Of a DNA stretch of 13,345 nucleotides, positions 13,331 to 13,345 are shown piece by piece. The stretch is from Campylobacterales bacterium. Lineage in GTDB: Bacteria; Campylobacterota_A; Desulfurellia; JAADFJ01. The notes under the pieces are model-generated. The model was not told where the DNA came from, searched no databases, and was given only the letters and a program-made list of their open reading frames with translations. The translations under genes were made by a program, and so were the position numbers. The DNA is taken from NCBI GenBank assembly GCA_027080125.1, contig JALWSW010000183.1:1-13345 (forward strand), given 5' to 3'. Each line of letters begins with the position of its first letter. The stretch's first letter is position 1.

Positions 13331-13345
13331 ATCTTCTTGATGAAT

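Noticed and set aside
1..13345. CRISPR arrays, tRNA genes, insertion sequences, toxin-antitoxin or phage genes
   Set aside because: No repeat-spacer series, cloverleaf, transposase, integrase or small paired toxin genes were seen on either strand; the gene content is housekeeping in character.

Overview
The window looks like ordinary chromosome from a Gram-negative, probably anaerobic bacterium. It is fairly AT-rich by eye (near 40% GC) and uses AUA for isoleucine and AGA/AGG for arginine freely. An outer membrane is implied by a lipobox-bearing RlpA with a SPOR domain. The split, ferredoxin-linked ('archaeal-type') glutamate synthase together with RNase Y fits lineages such as Desulfobacterota, Nitrospirota or Omnitrophota, but I cannot place it more precisely. 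I see no mobile element, CRISPR array, tRNA or rRNA.

Layout. (1) Bases 2-4940 hold five tightly spaced plus-strand genes that build a modular glutamate synthase: the FMN synthase domain with the end of an N-terminal ferredoxin domain (5' end outside the window), a four-cluster ferredoxin, an FAD/NAD(P) oxidoreductase, a class II glutamine amidotransferase and a GXGXG structural subunit. (2) Bases 4941-5200 have no gene. They contain a structured RNA of about 140 nt that I interpret as 6S RNA (ssrS), with a sigma70-like promoter overlapping the end of the previous gene, followed by an 11-bp inverted repeat. (3) Bases 5201-11420 hold six adjoining or overlapping plus-strand genes: 5-formyltetrahydrofolate cyclo-ligase (ygfA), RNase Y (rny), a histidine phosphatase, a PlsC-type acyltransferase, RlpA and a large U32-family protein resembling the rRNA hydroxylation factor RlhA. 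The 6S RNA-ygfA adjacency is a classic bacterial arrangement and is the main support for the RNA call. (4) After a promoter-bearing gap of about 200 bp comes a two-gene unit, cheD and an HDOD protein, overlapping by ATGA. (5) A small cupin gene on the minus strand converges on it, with a weak terminator-like hairpin between.

How the genes work together. The first unit moves electrons from NAD(P)H through flavin and iron-sulfur clusters to make glutamate from glutamine and 2-oxoglutarate. The second combines global transcription control (6S RNA), one-carbon metabolism, mRNA decay, phospholipid synthesis, cell-wall remodelling and probable RNA modification, so it looks like a growth or housekeeping operon. 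The third is a chemotaxis/signalling pair with no other che genes in view. The points most worth a second look are the 6S-like RNA locus with its overlapping promoter and inverted repeats, a likely AUA start codon on rlpA overlapping the plsC stop as ATAG, and the cheD-HDOD coupling.
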